Positions 8,574 through 16,327 of a stretch of 64,000 nucleotides of DNA are shown here, one piece after another. A program made the translations under genes and the position numbers. The DNA is from an uncultured Mobiluncus sp. (GTDB lineage Bacteria > Actinomycetota > Actinomycetes > Actinomycetales > Actinomycetaceae), in assembly GCF_943914685.1 (NCBI RefSeq), contig NZ_CALUCZ010000008.1:1-64000 (forward strand), read 5' to 3'. The first letter of the stretch is position 1. Every line of letters begins with the position of its first letter. Under the pieces are notes generated by a model that had not been told where the DNA came from, did no database searches, and saw only the letters and a program-made list of their open reading frames with translations.

Positions 8574-10223
8574 ATGTCGCTGTTTGAGTATGACCAAGGT
8601 CACCTGATTCCGGCCCAGTTTGGCCACCCCGTAGGGCCGGAAGCCCAAGGGGAGATTCTGGATTCTGTCCGCCGTCAGGTCCTCGAAGTCATTGCTCGCC
8701 CGCTTTTTCCCGTAACCTGGAACGATATGACTGTGTCGCCGGTGTCCGGGATGCCCGGAGAATTTGCGGAACCTGGGGCGGCACCAGGGGCGGGGGTCCC
8801 CGACGCGGACGGGACGGATTCTGGTTTTCCCCAAGAATCCCCGCGTTTGACCGCTTTGGACGGTTCCGGACAGGTCGTGCTGGTCGAAGTGGTGAATCGG
8901 CTGGATTCCAGCGGTTTAATTGCCGCTTTGGCCCGGCTCGGGGCGGTGTCGAACCTGGGGTGGAACGATTTAGCTGCCGCCTATCCCGGCGGGGTCAGCG
9001 CTTTTCGTTCCGGTTGGACCCAGTTCCGTGATGCTATGCCCCCGAACTTGGCGGCGGGGCCGCGCCTGATTTTGGTCGCCACCGAGATTGACCCCGACGT
9101 GCGCCCGGCCCTAGATGCTTTGACCCCCTCGGGACTGGAAGTCCATCACGTCAGCGTGCGCGAGATGTCCAACGGGCGCCGTTTCTTAGATGTGCAGCGG
9201 GTCGCATCCTCGCTGTTCAGCCACGATATGAACTTGTTGGCGGGCCGGGGAGCCCGCATTCCGGCGATCACCTCCGCCACCGATGCGGATATGCAAAACG
9301 CGGAATCTATGGTGCCCGAGGTGGCTCCCGGTTCGGACGAGGTACCGAGCGTGGGCTTTGCCGATTTGGCGACCCCGATGGCGTCCGGTTCGGTTCCCAC
9401 GGCGGTTGCGCCAGATAACGTGCCTGCCAGCCCGACGTCGGCGACACCCCCGGAACCGGCAGCGACCCCGGAACCGGCGGCAACCGGCCTTGAGACCCCG
9501 GCGGAAAGCCCGGCACCAGTTGACGAACCCGAGCTGCAAACCGGGTCGATTTCCCGCCACTCCATCATGGAGGCGGCCCGCGCTTCTGCGGTGTCCCCGC
9601 TGGCCGCAGGGGAGGACGAGGAACCTGTCGAGTCGCTGTTTACCACCCATCACGGCAGTCTCGCGGAAAAGGACGCCCCGTCCTTTGCAGACATTATTTC
9701 CGGAGTCGACGCCGAGGAACCCCAGCCGTCCCATCATTCACACCGGGCTGCTGCCAGCGAACAGACCCTGGAGGCGGAGGCGCAGGCACAGGCCGAGAAC
9801 GAGCCTGCCCGACCCGAGGAACCCGAACAGCCCGCCGAGTCCGCTGGCGCGACAAACGCTGGTACGGAGACTTGGGGAATGCCGGAAACCCCGGAGGTGC
9901 CCGGCGCGGACCAATCCGACGCAACCGACCTGCTGAACCGCGACCCCGCCGGTCTTGGTGTCATTGCCCAGGTAACGGGCGAGGACACGCCGCTCATTGC
10001 CCTGGTGAACTTTGACGGAAGTGCGGCCGAAGTCAACGCTACCCTGGCGGAGCGCGGGGTCATTATCCTGGAGGGTCGCGAATTTGACGACCCCAGCGCG
10101 GCGGCCCGGGTGCTCGGCCAGGAGGTTGATGGCTGGGAGTTCTGGCACCTGGGTTTCATCGATGGCCCGACCCTCGCCGAGGCCCAAGCCGAAATCAACG
10201 CTGAAATCGAGCGCAACCGCTAA
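8574..10223 (+). CDS. Conserved hypothetical: degenerate PD-(D/E)XK-like N-terminus, RAMA-like C-terminus
   Basis: 549 residues, not a known named gene. Residues about 95-210 follow the order of small PD-(D/E)XK nuclease folds: a strand LTALDGSGQVVLVEVV where E-x-K would be expected, a helix with SSGLIAALARLG, then GPRLILVATEIDPDVRPALD. The catalytic Lys is missing (EVV), so the domain is probably inactive. The middle (about 230-460) is acidic, Pro/Ala/Glu-rich and disordered. Residues about 465-540 resemble the RAMA domain: RGVIILEGREFDDPSAAAR and NGW.FW-like DGWEFWHLG. Such proteins may be DNA-associated adaptors. Assignments are by eye. ATG start with weak SD. Confidence 0.6.
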   Translation: MSLFEYDQGHLIPAQFGHPVGPEAQGEILDSVRRQVLEVIARPLFPVTWNDMTVSPVSGMPGEFAEPGAAPGAGVPDADGTDSGFPQESPRLTALDGSGQVVLVEVVNRLDSSGLIAALARLGAVSNLGWNDLAAAYPGGVSAFRSGWTQFRDAMPPNLAAGPRLILVATEIDPDVRPALDALTPSGLEVHHVSVREMSNGRRFLDVQRVASSLFSHDMNLLAGRGARIPAITSATDADMQNAESMVPEVAPGSDEVPSVGFADLATPMASGSVPTAVAPDNVPASPTSATPPEPAATPEPAATGLETPAESPAPVDEPELQTGSISRHSIMEAARASAVSPLAAGEDEEPVESLFTTHHGSLAEKDAPSFADIISGVDAEEPQPSHHSHRAAASEQTLEAEAQAQAENEPARPEEPEQPAESAGATNAGTETWGMPETPEVPGADQSDATDLLNRDPAGLGVIAQVTGEDTPLIALVNFDGSAAEVNATLAERGVIILEGREFDDPSAAARVLGQEVDGWEFWHLGFIDGPTLAEAQAEINAEIERNR

Positions 10224-10301
10224 ATCCCATTCCGGGAAATAATCCCCGTGTGGGGCTTTAATCCTATTAATTTGGGTTTTAGTTCTGCGTGATGGTCGCT
10301 C

Positions 10302-10401
10302 GGGGGCGCTCGCGAGAGGCGGAAGGGGGAGTACCCCCTCGCGTTTTGCGCGACTATTGTCGCAAAACGCTCACCCCCCAGCCTCTCGCTGAGTCGCCCC
10401 C
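10302..10401. repeat. 100-nt imperfect hairpin that opens repeat copy 2
   Basis: Nested complementary blocks are GGGGGCG/CGCCCCC, GCGAGAGGC/GCCTCTCGC, GGGGG/CCCCC and the apical GCGTTTTGCG/CGCAAAACGC around the loop CGACTATTGT. The right half recurs at bases 1-50 of the window, so this hairpin belongs to the repeat family. It lies between two convergent genes (ends at 10223 and 10678), where it may also stop transcription. Confidence 0.8.
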
Positions 10402-10435
10402 AATGCTCCCCTCCCCGCCAGCTCCGCCGAATTCC

Positions 10436-10590
10436 GGTGTCTATAACTAGATTTCAGCGCTATTCAGGTGTGAAACCTGCCTCGGTATCGGGGTGCGCGT
10501 GGATTAAAGGTGAAAATAGGGCAGTAGCTGCCAATAATGGCAGCTACTGCCCAAATCCCACCTTATATCCGCAACCCAGCGAGTATCTCT
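10436..10590. repeat. Dispersed palindromic intergenic repeat, copy 2
   Basis: The core at 10519-10552 is a perfect 15-bp stem, GGGCAGTAGCTGCCA and TGGCAGCTACTGCCC, with loop ATAA. The left flank matches copy 1 (GTGTCTATAAC...ATTTCAG, GGTGAAAATAGGG). The right flank CCCAAATCCCACCTTATA is shared with copy 3. The 454-bp gap between 10223 and 10678 holds only this repeat and the preceding 100-nt hairpin. Confidence 0.88.
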
Positions 10591-10677
10591 TGATTTTTGG
10601 GAGCGAACATTCCTGGATTTCCCGAGTGTTTTCCCGGTGCCTTTTGGCTGATTCTGCGAGGAATCGCCGTGCGGGGG

Positions 10678-13623
10678 CTAGGCTTCGACGCGGGCGCTGG
10701 GGCCCAGCAGCAGGCGTGCTAGGTGAATCCCGTGGCTACCCGCCAGCTGTTCCGCCTGGGTGCGGCAACTGAAACCGTCAGCCAGGAAAATCGCGTTCGG
10801 GTGTTCGCGCAGGGCGGGCAGCAAAGCGTGTTCCGCAATCCGTTTCGACACCTCGACATGACCCCTCTCCATGCCGAAATTGCCTGCCATTCCGCAGCAA
10901 CCCGCCAGTTCCACGATTTCCGCTCCGGTGGCCGCCAGTAACTTGCGGTCGTTTTCCCAGCCCAGGACGCTGTAGTGGTGGCAGTGCGGCTGGGCGACAA
11001 CCTGCACGCCTCGCAAATCCGGCAGCTGCCATACGTCCGGGTTCGGGGCAGTTTCCGGGTCGCTGAGCAGCTCCGCCAAAGTGCGTGTGGCCTGAGCAAT
11101 CGCCTGGGCGCGCGGGTCGTCGGGCAGTAAACGTTCCAGGTCATCGCGCAGGGTCGCGGTACAGGACGGCTCCACGCCGACAATCGGAATCCCGTTGACC
11201 GCCAGCGGCCCCAGGATCTGGCACAAGCGCCGCATATTGTGCCGGGCTTTGTCCAGCTGGCCGGTCGTCACGTAGGTCAGCCCGCAGCAGGCCTGGGGCG
11301 GAACGTAAACCTGGTATCCCGCCGTTTCTAGCAGCTCCACCACGGCCTTGGCACCATCGGGGGCAATCCCCTCCGAGAAAGAATCCGCCCACACCGCCAC
11401 CCACGGTTTAGCCTCGCTGGTGGGCCGGGTCTCCCCGCTCGCCGTCGAGGCAACGGCATTGACCTGCCCTGTAGTCTCCGGTGTCTGTTCCGTAGTGGGG
11501 GTCACAAGCCCGTTCGCTCCGGTTTGCGGTTCCGCTGCGTTTCCGCCACGGTGCTGCGCCCAGGCCCGGAATGATTCGGGGGCAAAATGCGCCATCTGAC
11601 GGCTCGGATCCAGCCCGAATAGTCGAAACACCAGGCGCCGAATCCACGCGACCCCGAAAACGCTGTTGGCCAAGCTCGCCCCGCCGGGAATCCGGCGCGC
11701 CAAACGCAGCCAGCCCGGCAGCCGCCCCAACAGGTAATGCGAACGCGGCCGCAAACTCCGTCGATAGGCCCGGTACAGCGACTCGGACTTATAAACCGCC
11801 ATGTCAATCCCGGTCGGACAGGCCGCGGAACAGGCCTTACACGCTAGACACAAATCGAGGGCTCGCAACAGGTTCGGGTCACGGAAATCTCGAATGAGTG
11901 TGCCGTTCGTGACTTCTTGCAGCACCCGAGCACGCCCACGCGTGGCGTCTTGTTCCTGTCCGGTAGCCAGGTAGCTGGGACACATCCAAGCACCGTTGGC
12001 CTGGTCCATTGCCAAACATTTGCCAACGCCGGTGCAACGATGCACGGCCGCGGTAAAGTCCGTGTCTTTCGGAAAAGTAAAGCCTTGACCGGGCAGGGCC
12101 GGAATGACCTCAGCTCCCGCCAGCCGCAGGTTCGCGTCCAGCGGATCGGGATCCACCAGCACCCCCGGATTCAGCAACCCGCGAGGGTCAAACAGGGCTT
12201 TGACCTGCTTAAACAAACGGATCAGCGCGGGGGAATACATCCGCGGCAACAGCTCGGAGCGAGCCCGGCCGTCCCCGTGCTCGCCCGAAAGCGAGCCGTG
12301 ATGTTTCCCCACCAGGTCAGCGGCACGCTCCAGGAACTCCCGGGAACGCCCTTGTCCAGCCTCCGCTCCCAACGGCAGGTTCAACCGCACGTGCAGGCAG
12401 CCGTCCCCGAGGTGCCCATAAAGCATTCCGTCCACGTTCATTTCCCGCATCAAATCAGTGAAATCTCGCAGGTATGCCGCTAGGTTCTGGGGCGGAACCG
12501 CCGCGTCCTCCCAGCCCGGCCAGGCCGGGTCGTTACCACTGCCGTCCGGGTTCAAGGGCGTTCGCCCGCCCAACCCGGCCCCATCAGCGCGAATCCGCCA
12601 AAGTTTCGTGGCCTGCGTGGAGGGGGGCAGCACCAGGGTGGCGCGGGTGTTGGCGGCTTGTGCCAGGTCCTCGGCCCGAGCCAGGGTTGTTTCTAGATCC
12701 GCGGTGGCGCTGCCCATCTCTACCAGCAGCCAAGCGTTACCCTCCGGCAGTTCGGGCAGTTCGCCAACCCCCGGCTTGTGGGCCAAAGTGTAAACCAGAC
12801 GCGAATCCATGCCCTCCACCGCGAGGGGCGAAAAGTCGTTAATCAGCGGCACATCAGCAGCAGCGGCAATCATGTCGGGGTATCCCAGCACCACCAGCAC
12901 CGGCGCGGTCGGCACGGGCACCAAACGGAGCGTGGCGCGCAGCACGCTGACCAAAGTTCCCTCGCTGCCGACCAAGAATTTCGCCAGGTCGCGCCCGTTT
13001 TCCGGCAGCAGGTGTTCCAGGGAATAACCCGAAACTTGCCGGTGAAAACGCCCGCATTCCGTGCGAATCAACGCCAGGTTTTCGTCAACTAGGCGCTGCA
13101 ACCCCGGCACCACGTCTAGCGCGCCCTCGCCCGACGCGGCGTGAAATTCCCGCCCGAAACCGTCAATAACGTCCATCGAAATGACATTGTCGGCCACGCG
13201 ACCCCAGGCTTGGGCGTGCGGGCCACAGGCATTGTTGCCAATCGAACCCCCGACGGTGGCTCGCGTCCAGGTGGACGGATCAGGTCCAAATCGCAGACCA
13301 AAGGGCGCCCCGGCCTTCTGAATGGAGGCGAGTACCACCCCCGGCTCCACTGTAATCTGGTGCGCGGAGGGGTCGAGGGACAGAATCCGGTTGCAGTGGT
13401 GAGACGTATCAATGACCAGGCCAGGACCGATAGAGTTGCCGGAACATGAGGTTCCCCGCCCACGCATCGTCAGGGGCACGCCAGCGGAGAGAGCTTCTAA
13501 AATCGTGTCGCGCAGCTCGTCTAGGTTCTCCGGTTGGGCAATCCGGTCGGGCACAATGCGATAGTTTGAGGCGTCCGAGGCGTAAATGGCCCGGTTCAGG
13601 GGGTCTTGGAGGTATTTCACCAT
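10678..13623 (-). CDS. FAD-binding and 4Fe-4S (S)-2-hydroxyacid-type dehydrogenase (GlcD/D-lactate dehydrogenase-like fusion)
   Basis: 981 residues fusing the parts of glycolate/D-lactate dehydrogenase complexes. The FAD-binding PCMH domain (about 25-200) has MRGRGTSCSGNSIGPG and GGSIGNNACGPH. The FAD-oxidase C domain (about 230-500) ends in SLSGEHGDGRARS. A ferredoxin region (about 525-605) includes CLACKACSAACPTGID. A GlpC-like C-terminus has two CCG motifs, CCGLTYV (about 779) and CCGMAGNFG (about 909). It probably oxidises a D-2-hydroxyacid and passes electrons to the membrane pool. Substrate (D-lactate, 2-hydroxyglutarate or other) cannot be decided. A Gly/Thr-rich linker (about 700-740) is unusual. 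It is 14 bp from the dedA stop side. Confidence 0.9.
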   Translation of the reverse strand: MVKYLQDPLNRAIYASDASNYRIVPDRIAQPENLDELRDTILEALSAGVPLTMRGRGTSCSGNSIGPGLVIDTSHHCNRILSLDPSAHQITVEPGVVLASIQKAGAPFGLRFGPDPSTWTRATVGGSIGNNACGPHAQAWGRVADNVISMDVIDGFGREFHAASGEGALDVVPGLQRLVDENLALIRTECGRFHRQVSGYSLEHLLPENGRDLAKFLVGSEGTLVSVLRATLRLVPVPTAPVLVVLGYPDMIAAAADVPLINDFSPLAVEGMDSRLVYTLAHKPGVGELPELPEGNAWLLVEMGSATADLETTLARAEDLAQAANTRATLVLPPSTQATKLWRIRADGAGLGGRTPLNPDGSGNDPAWPGWEDAAVPPQNLAAYLRDFTDLMREMNVDGMLYGHLGDGCLHVRLNLPLGAEAGQGRSREFLERAADLVGKHHGSLSGEHGDGRARSELLPRMYSPALIRLFKQVKALFDPRGLLNPGVLVDPDPLDANLRLAGAEVIPALPGQGFTFPKDTDFTAAVHRCTGVGKCLAMDQANGAWMCPSYLATGQEQDATRGRARVLQEVTNGTLIRDFRDPNLLRALDLCLACKACSAACPTGIDMAVYKSESLYRAYRRSLRPRSHYLLGRLPGWLRLARRIPGGASLANSVFGVAWIRRLVFRLFGLDPSRQMAHFAPESFRAWAQHRGGNAAEPQTGANGLVTPTTEQTPETTGQVNAVASTASGETRPTSEAKPWVAVWADSFSEGIAPDGAKAVVELLETAGYQVYVPPQACCGLTYVTTGQLDKARHNMRRLCQILGPLAVNGIPIVGVEPSCTATLRDDLERLLPDDPRAQAIAQATRTLAELLSDPETAPNPDVWQLPDLRGVQVVAQPHCHHYSVLGWENDRKLLAATGAEIVELAGCCGMAGNFGMERGHVEVSKRIAEHALLPALREHPNAIFLADGFSCRTQAEQLAGSHGIHLARLLLGPSARVEA

Positions 13624-13637
13624 GGCCCTAGTGTATG

Positions 13638-14300
13638 TTACTTTTCCTCAGTCTCCTGGCTATCCGGGGCTTTACGCAACGCCTTTTTCAGAATCCCCAA
13701 CCCGATAGGAATGACTGAAACCGCGATGATGATGACGGCGATCAGCTCCACGTTGTTGCGGATAAAGGGCACCCCCCCGAGGGAAATACCGGCGACGATG
13801 AACACGCCGGTCCAAGCGATACTGCCGATAACATTCCACAAAGTAAAGTGCGCCCAGCCGTAACGGCCGATTCCGGCCGCGATAGGCACAAAAGTGCGCA
13901 CGAAAGGAACGAAACGGCCCAACACTACCGCCGGCCCACCCCACTTGCGAAAGAACACTTGAGCGCTCTGCAAATACTCGGTTTTCAGCACGCGCGCGTC
14001 GGGTTTAAAGAACCGCTCGCCGAACAGCAGCCCGAACCAGTAGCCGACTTGGGCGCCGGCGATTGCCGCCACAATCAGCACGAACATAATCACGGCGAGG
14101 TTCACCGGCATTCGGTCTTGCAGCAGCCCCAACGCAAACAGCATCGAATCGCCGGGAAGCACTGGGAACAGCACTCCTGACTCGATGAACACGATGAGGG
14201 CGACGATGGCCACCATCCACACCCCGTAAGCCGAGATGAGGTGTTCCAACAGGGCGCCGGGGTCTTTCAGCCAGTCCAGCAAATTCGCAGTGAAAACCAT
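13638..14300 (-). CDS. DedA family membrane protein
   Basis: 220 residues. DedA/SNARE-associated (VTT) hallmarks are an early amphipathic part, ESGVLFPVLPGDSMLFALG, and GRFVPFVRTFVPIAAGIGRYGW followed by FTLWNVIGSIAWTGVF. Members act as scramblases or flippases of phospholipids or C55-P carriers and affect envelope homeostasis. The C-terminus is basic (KKALRKAPD). The ATG at 14300 is followed 14 bp after its stop by the oxidoreductase gene on the same strand, so the two may be co-transcribed. Confidence 0.92.
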   Translation of the reverse strand: MVFTANLLDWLKDPGALLEHLISAYGVWMVAIVALIVFIESGVLFPVLPGDSMLFALGLLQDRMPVNLAVIMFVLIVAAIAGAQVGYWFGLLFGERFFKPDARVLKTEYLQSAQVFFRKWGGPAVVLGRFVPFVRTFVPIAAGIGRYGWAHFTLWNVIGSIAWTGVFIVAGISLGGVPFIRNNVELIAVIIIAVSVIPIGLGILKKALRKAPDSQETEEK

Positions 14301-14381
14301 GGTTCCAATCTTAGTTAATGTCGACAGTCGGGGATTCGGTCCGCAGGCGCGAACGGCAAAGCGTAAGCGGCGAACGGGCGG

Positions 14382-16211
14382 TTATTGCAGCGCCCAGGCC
14401 ACGTCCGGGTCGGGTAGCTCGCCGGTGCCGCCCACGACAACACCGTGGGAGCCGGCGGAGGCCCACAAGCCTTTCAAAAAGGCGGGTTTCGACCCGGCGG
14501 GGGGTACCAGCACAAGTTTCGCGCCCTGCTTGACCGTGTAGGCTCCGGCTGCTAGGGCGTCGGGGAAGTTTCGTCCCGACACCATCACCAGGCCGTTTAC
14601 GCTGCGTCCCAGGTCAAGGCTGGTGGCGAGGCTGCGGGCGGTGTCGTAACGGTCCGCGCCGGTATAGGTCGTGCCGGGATTGATACCCGCCGAGGCGACA
14701 GCAGATTGCGCCGGACCGCCGACCGTGATGATTTTAGTGCTGTTCAGAAGGGGTTTCAGGTAGCTTTGTGTAGCGGGGGGCAGGCTGGCGCCGCTGGACA
14801 GCACCAGGGAGGCCCGCATCGCTCCGGCCGCGGCTCCCGCAGCTAGGGCGTCGGGGAAGTTGATACCGTCAGCCACCAAAACCGCGCTGGGCGCGCCTCC
14901 CAGAGAATCGCGATATTGTGCGACTTTTCGGGCGGTCTCAAAACGATTCGCGCCGACGAGCTCCACCAATTCCAGACCTTTGGCTGCAATCGCTGCCCGG
15001 TCGGCAGCGCTCAGCCCTACGGTTCCGCCCACGCGCACCACCCGGCGTAGCCCGAATTTATCCAGGGCTTTCACGGCTTGGGAGTCCAGGTGGTCGCGAG
15101 AGTTCGACAACACCAGCGTGGAGCTGGTGACCCCGGACAGCTGCGTCGCCGCCAGACCGTCAGCGGCAATCAACCCGGTGGTGAGAATCAGCGTCTCCAC
15201 GTTGGGTGAAGCCTCGGCGAGCACCCCGGAAGTCTCCATGCGGTCGGCGCCGCTGACCCGCATAATATGGGGCGGCAGCTGTTTATAGGGCAAATCGGCG
15301 CCACTCAAACCGCGCACCGGCACCCCTAAACTCGCCAGCCAAGTCCCGAAACGCGACATCGGCGAAGCGGCGTTGAACAGTAACTGTTCGGTGCTGTCGG
15401 TGAAAGCTGTATGGGATTTCGAGCTGGTGATGCCGACCACCTCGCCAGCCGCGTTGTACAGGGGCCCCCCGGAGTCGCCCTTGTCTACCGCCATCGGCAC
15501 GGTGGCCAGGATATTGCCACCAGCGGGAATCTGGAAACGCTGGGCGGTGCTAGCGTCCAAAGTGTTGACATTGGCGCAGTAGTTTGCTTTGCCGCCAATC
15601 ATCTGGGAGACACCGTCGATAGTGGCGGATTCCTTAATGATGTAGTTTTGCCCGCAAATATACAGGGGAGTGCTGGGGGGCTGAACTGCCGCGCTGACCG
15701 GGGCAATGGGGTGATTGGCCGGGGTGGTCACTACCAGCGCCACATCGCCTTGCGTGGTCGTGTCCCAGGTCACTCCGGTGGCGATGGGCGAGGTACCCGG
15801 AACGTGAGAGTTGGCTGAATAAATCCGCGCCGGCCCTTGGGGCAAACTCTTAAAGCAGTGGGCCGCGGTCAGTACCATGTTGGACGCGACCCAAACCCCG
15901 GAACACAGGGACGCCATTCCGTCCGGACCTGGTCCGATAATAATCTGGACGGTGGCGGGGTGTGGGTCAGGAATCTGTCCGGCCTGGGTAGAGCCAGTAT
16001 CTGGGGAGCTTACAAGGGGTGTCGCGCGGTCTGGCTGGTCAGCAGGGGTGGGCGGGAGGAGCCGGTGAACCTCGGTTCGCGGGTAACTCTGTGGGGTGTC
16101 GCCGGTTCCGGCGCGCGCGGGCGCGACCGGACCGATGCCGACGAGAGCGAAAACCAACATAAAGAGTGCCGGAACCCACAGGGCGCGGCGCAGCGTGAGA
16201 CCAGGGAACAT
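14382..16211 (-). CDS. Secreted trypsin-like serine protease with three CWB2 cell-wall-binding repeats
   Basis: About 609 residues with an N-terminal signal peptide ending near PARAGT. A chymotrypsin-fold domain (about 80-290) carries the triad: His in VLTAAHCFKS, Asp in GDVALVVTT and Ser in DKGDSGGPLYN. Three CWB2 repeats follow (about 315-609), seen as MRVSGADRMETS, LVGANRFETA and YTGADRYDTA, with internal DGINFPDALAAGAAAG-like segments. CWB2 modules bind secondary wall polymers, so the protease is likely displayed on the cell surface. The start is uncertain: ATG at 16211, or TTG at 16226. Neither has a well-spaced RBS. Confidence 0.9.
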   Translation of the reverse strand: MFPGLTLRRALWVPALFMLVFALVGIGPVAPARAGTGDTPQSYPRTEVHRLLPPTPADQPDRATPLVSSPDTGSTQAGQIPDPHPATVQIIIGPGPDGMASLCSGVWVASNMVLTAAHCFKSLPQGPARIYSANSHVPGTSPIATGVTWDTTTQGDVALVVTTPANHPIAPVSAAVQPPSTPLYICGQNYIIKESATIDGVSQMIGGKANYCANVNTLDASTAQRFQIPAGGNILATVPMAVDKGDSGGPLYNAAGEVVGITSSKSHTAFTDSTEQLLFNAASPMSRFGTWLASLGVPVRGLSGADLPYKQLPPHIMRVSGADRMETSGVLAEASPNVETLILTTGLIAADGLAATQLSGVTSSTLVLSNSRDHLDSQAVKALDKFGLRRVVRVGGTVGLSAADRAAIAAKGLELVELVGANRFETARKVAQYRDSLGGAPSAVLVADGINFPDALAAGAAAGAMRASLVLSSGASLPPATQSYLKPLLNSTKIITVGGPAQSAVASAGINPGTTYTGADRYDTARSLATSLDLGRSVNGLVMVSGRNFPDALAAGAYTVKQGAKLVLVPPAGSKPAFLKGLWASAGSHGVVVGGTGELPDPDVAWALQ

Positions 16212-16327
16212 AAAGTCAATTATCAACCCTTGACGTGGATTTATCCAACCATAGCGGTTTCGTGACAGGACAAAAACAGAGTTCCATTCCGGGTGCGTCT
16301 TTATCGCGGTCTGGGTACATTTGATAT

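Noticed and set aside
10678..13623. Possible gene fusion artefact in the 981-residue oxidoreductase
   Set aside because: All FAD, Fe-S and CCG motifs are in one frame and order, as in known fused family members.
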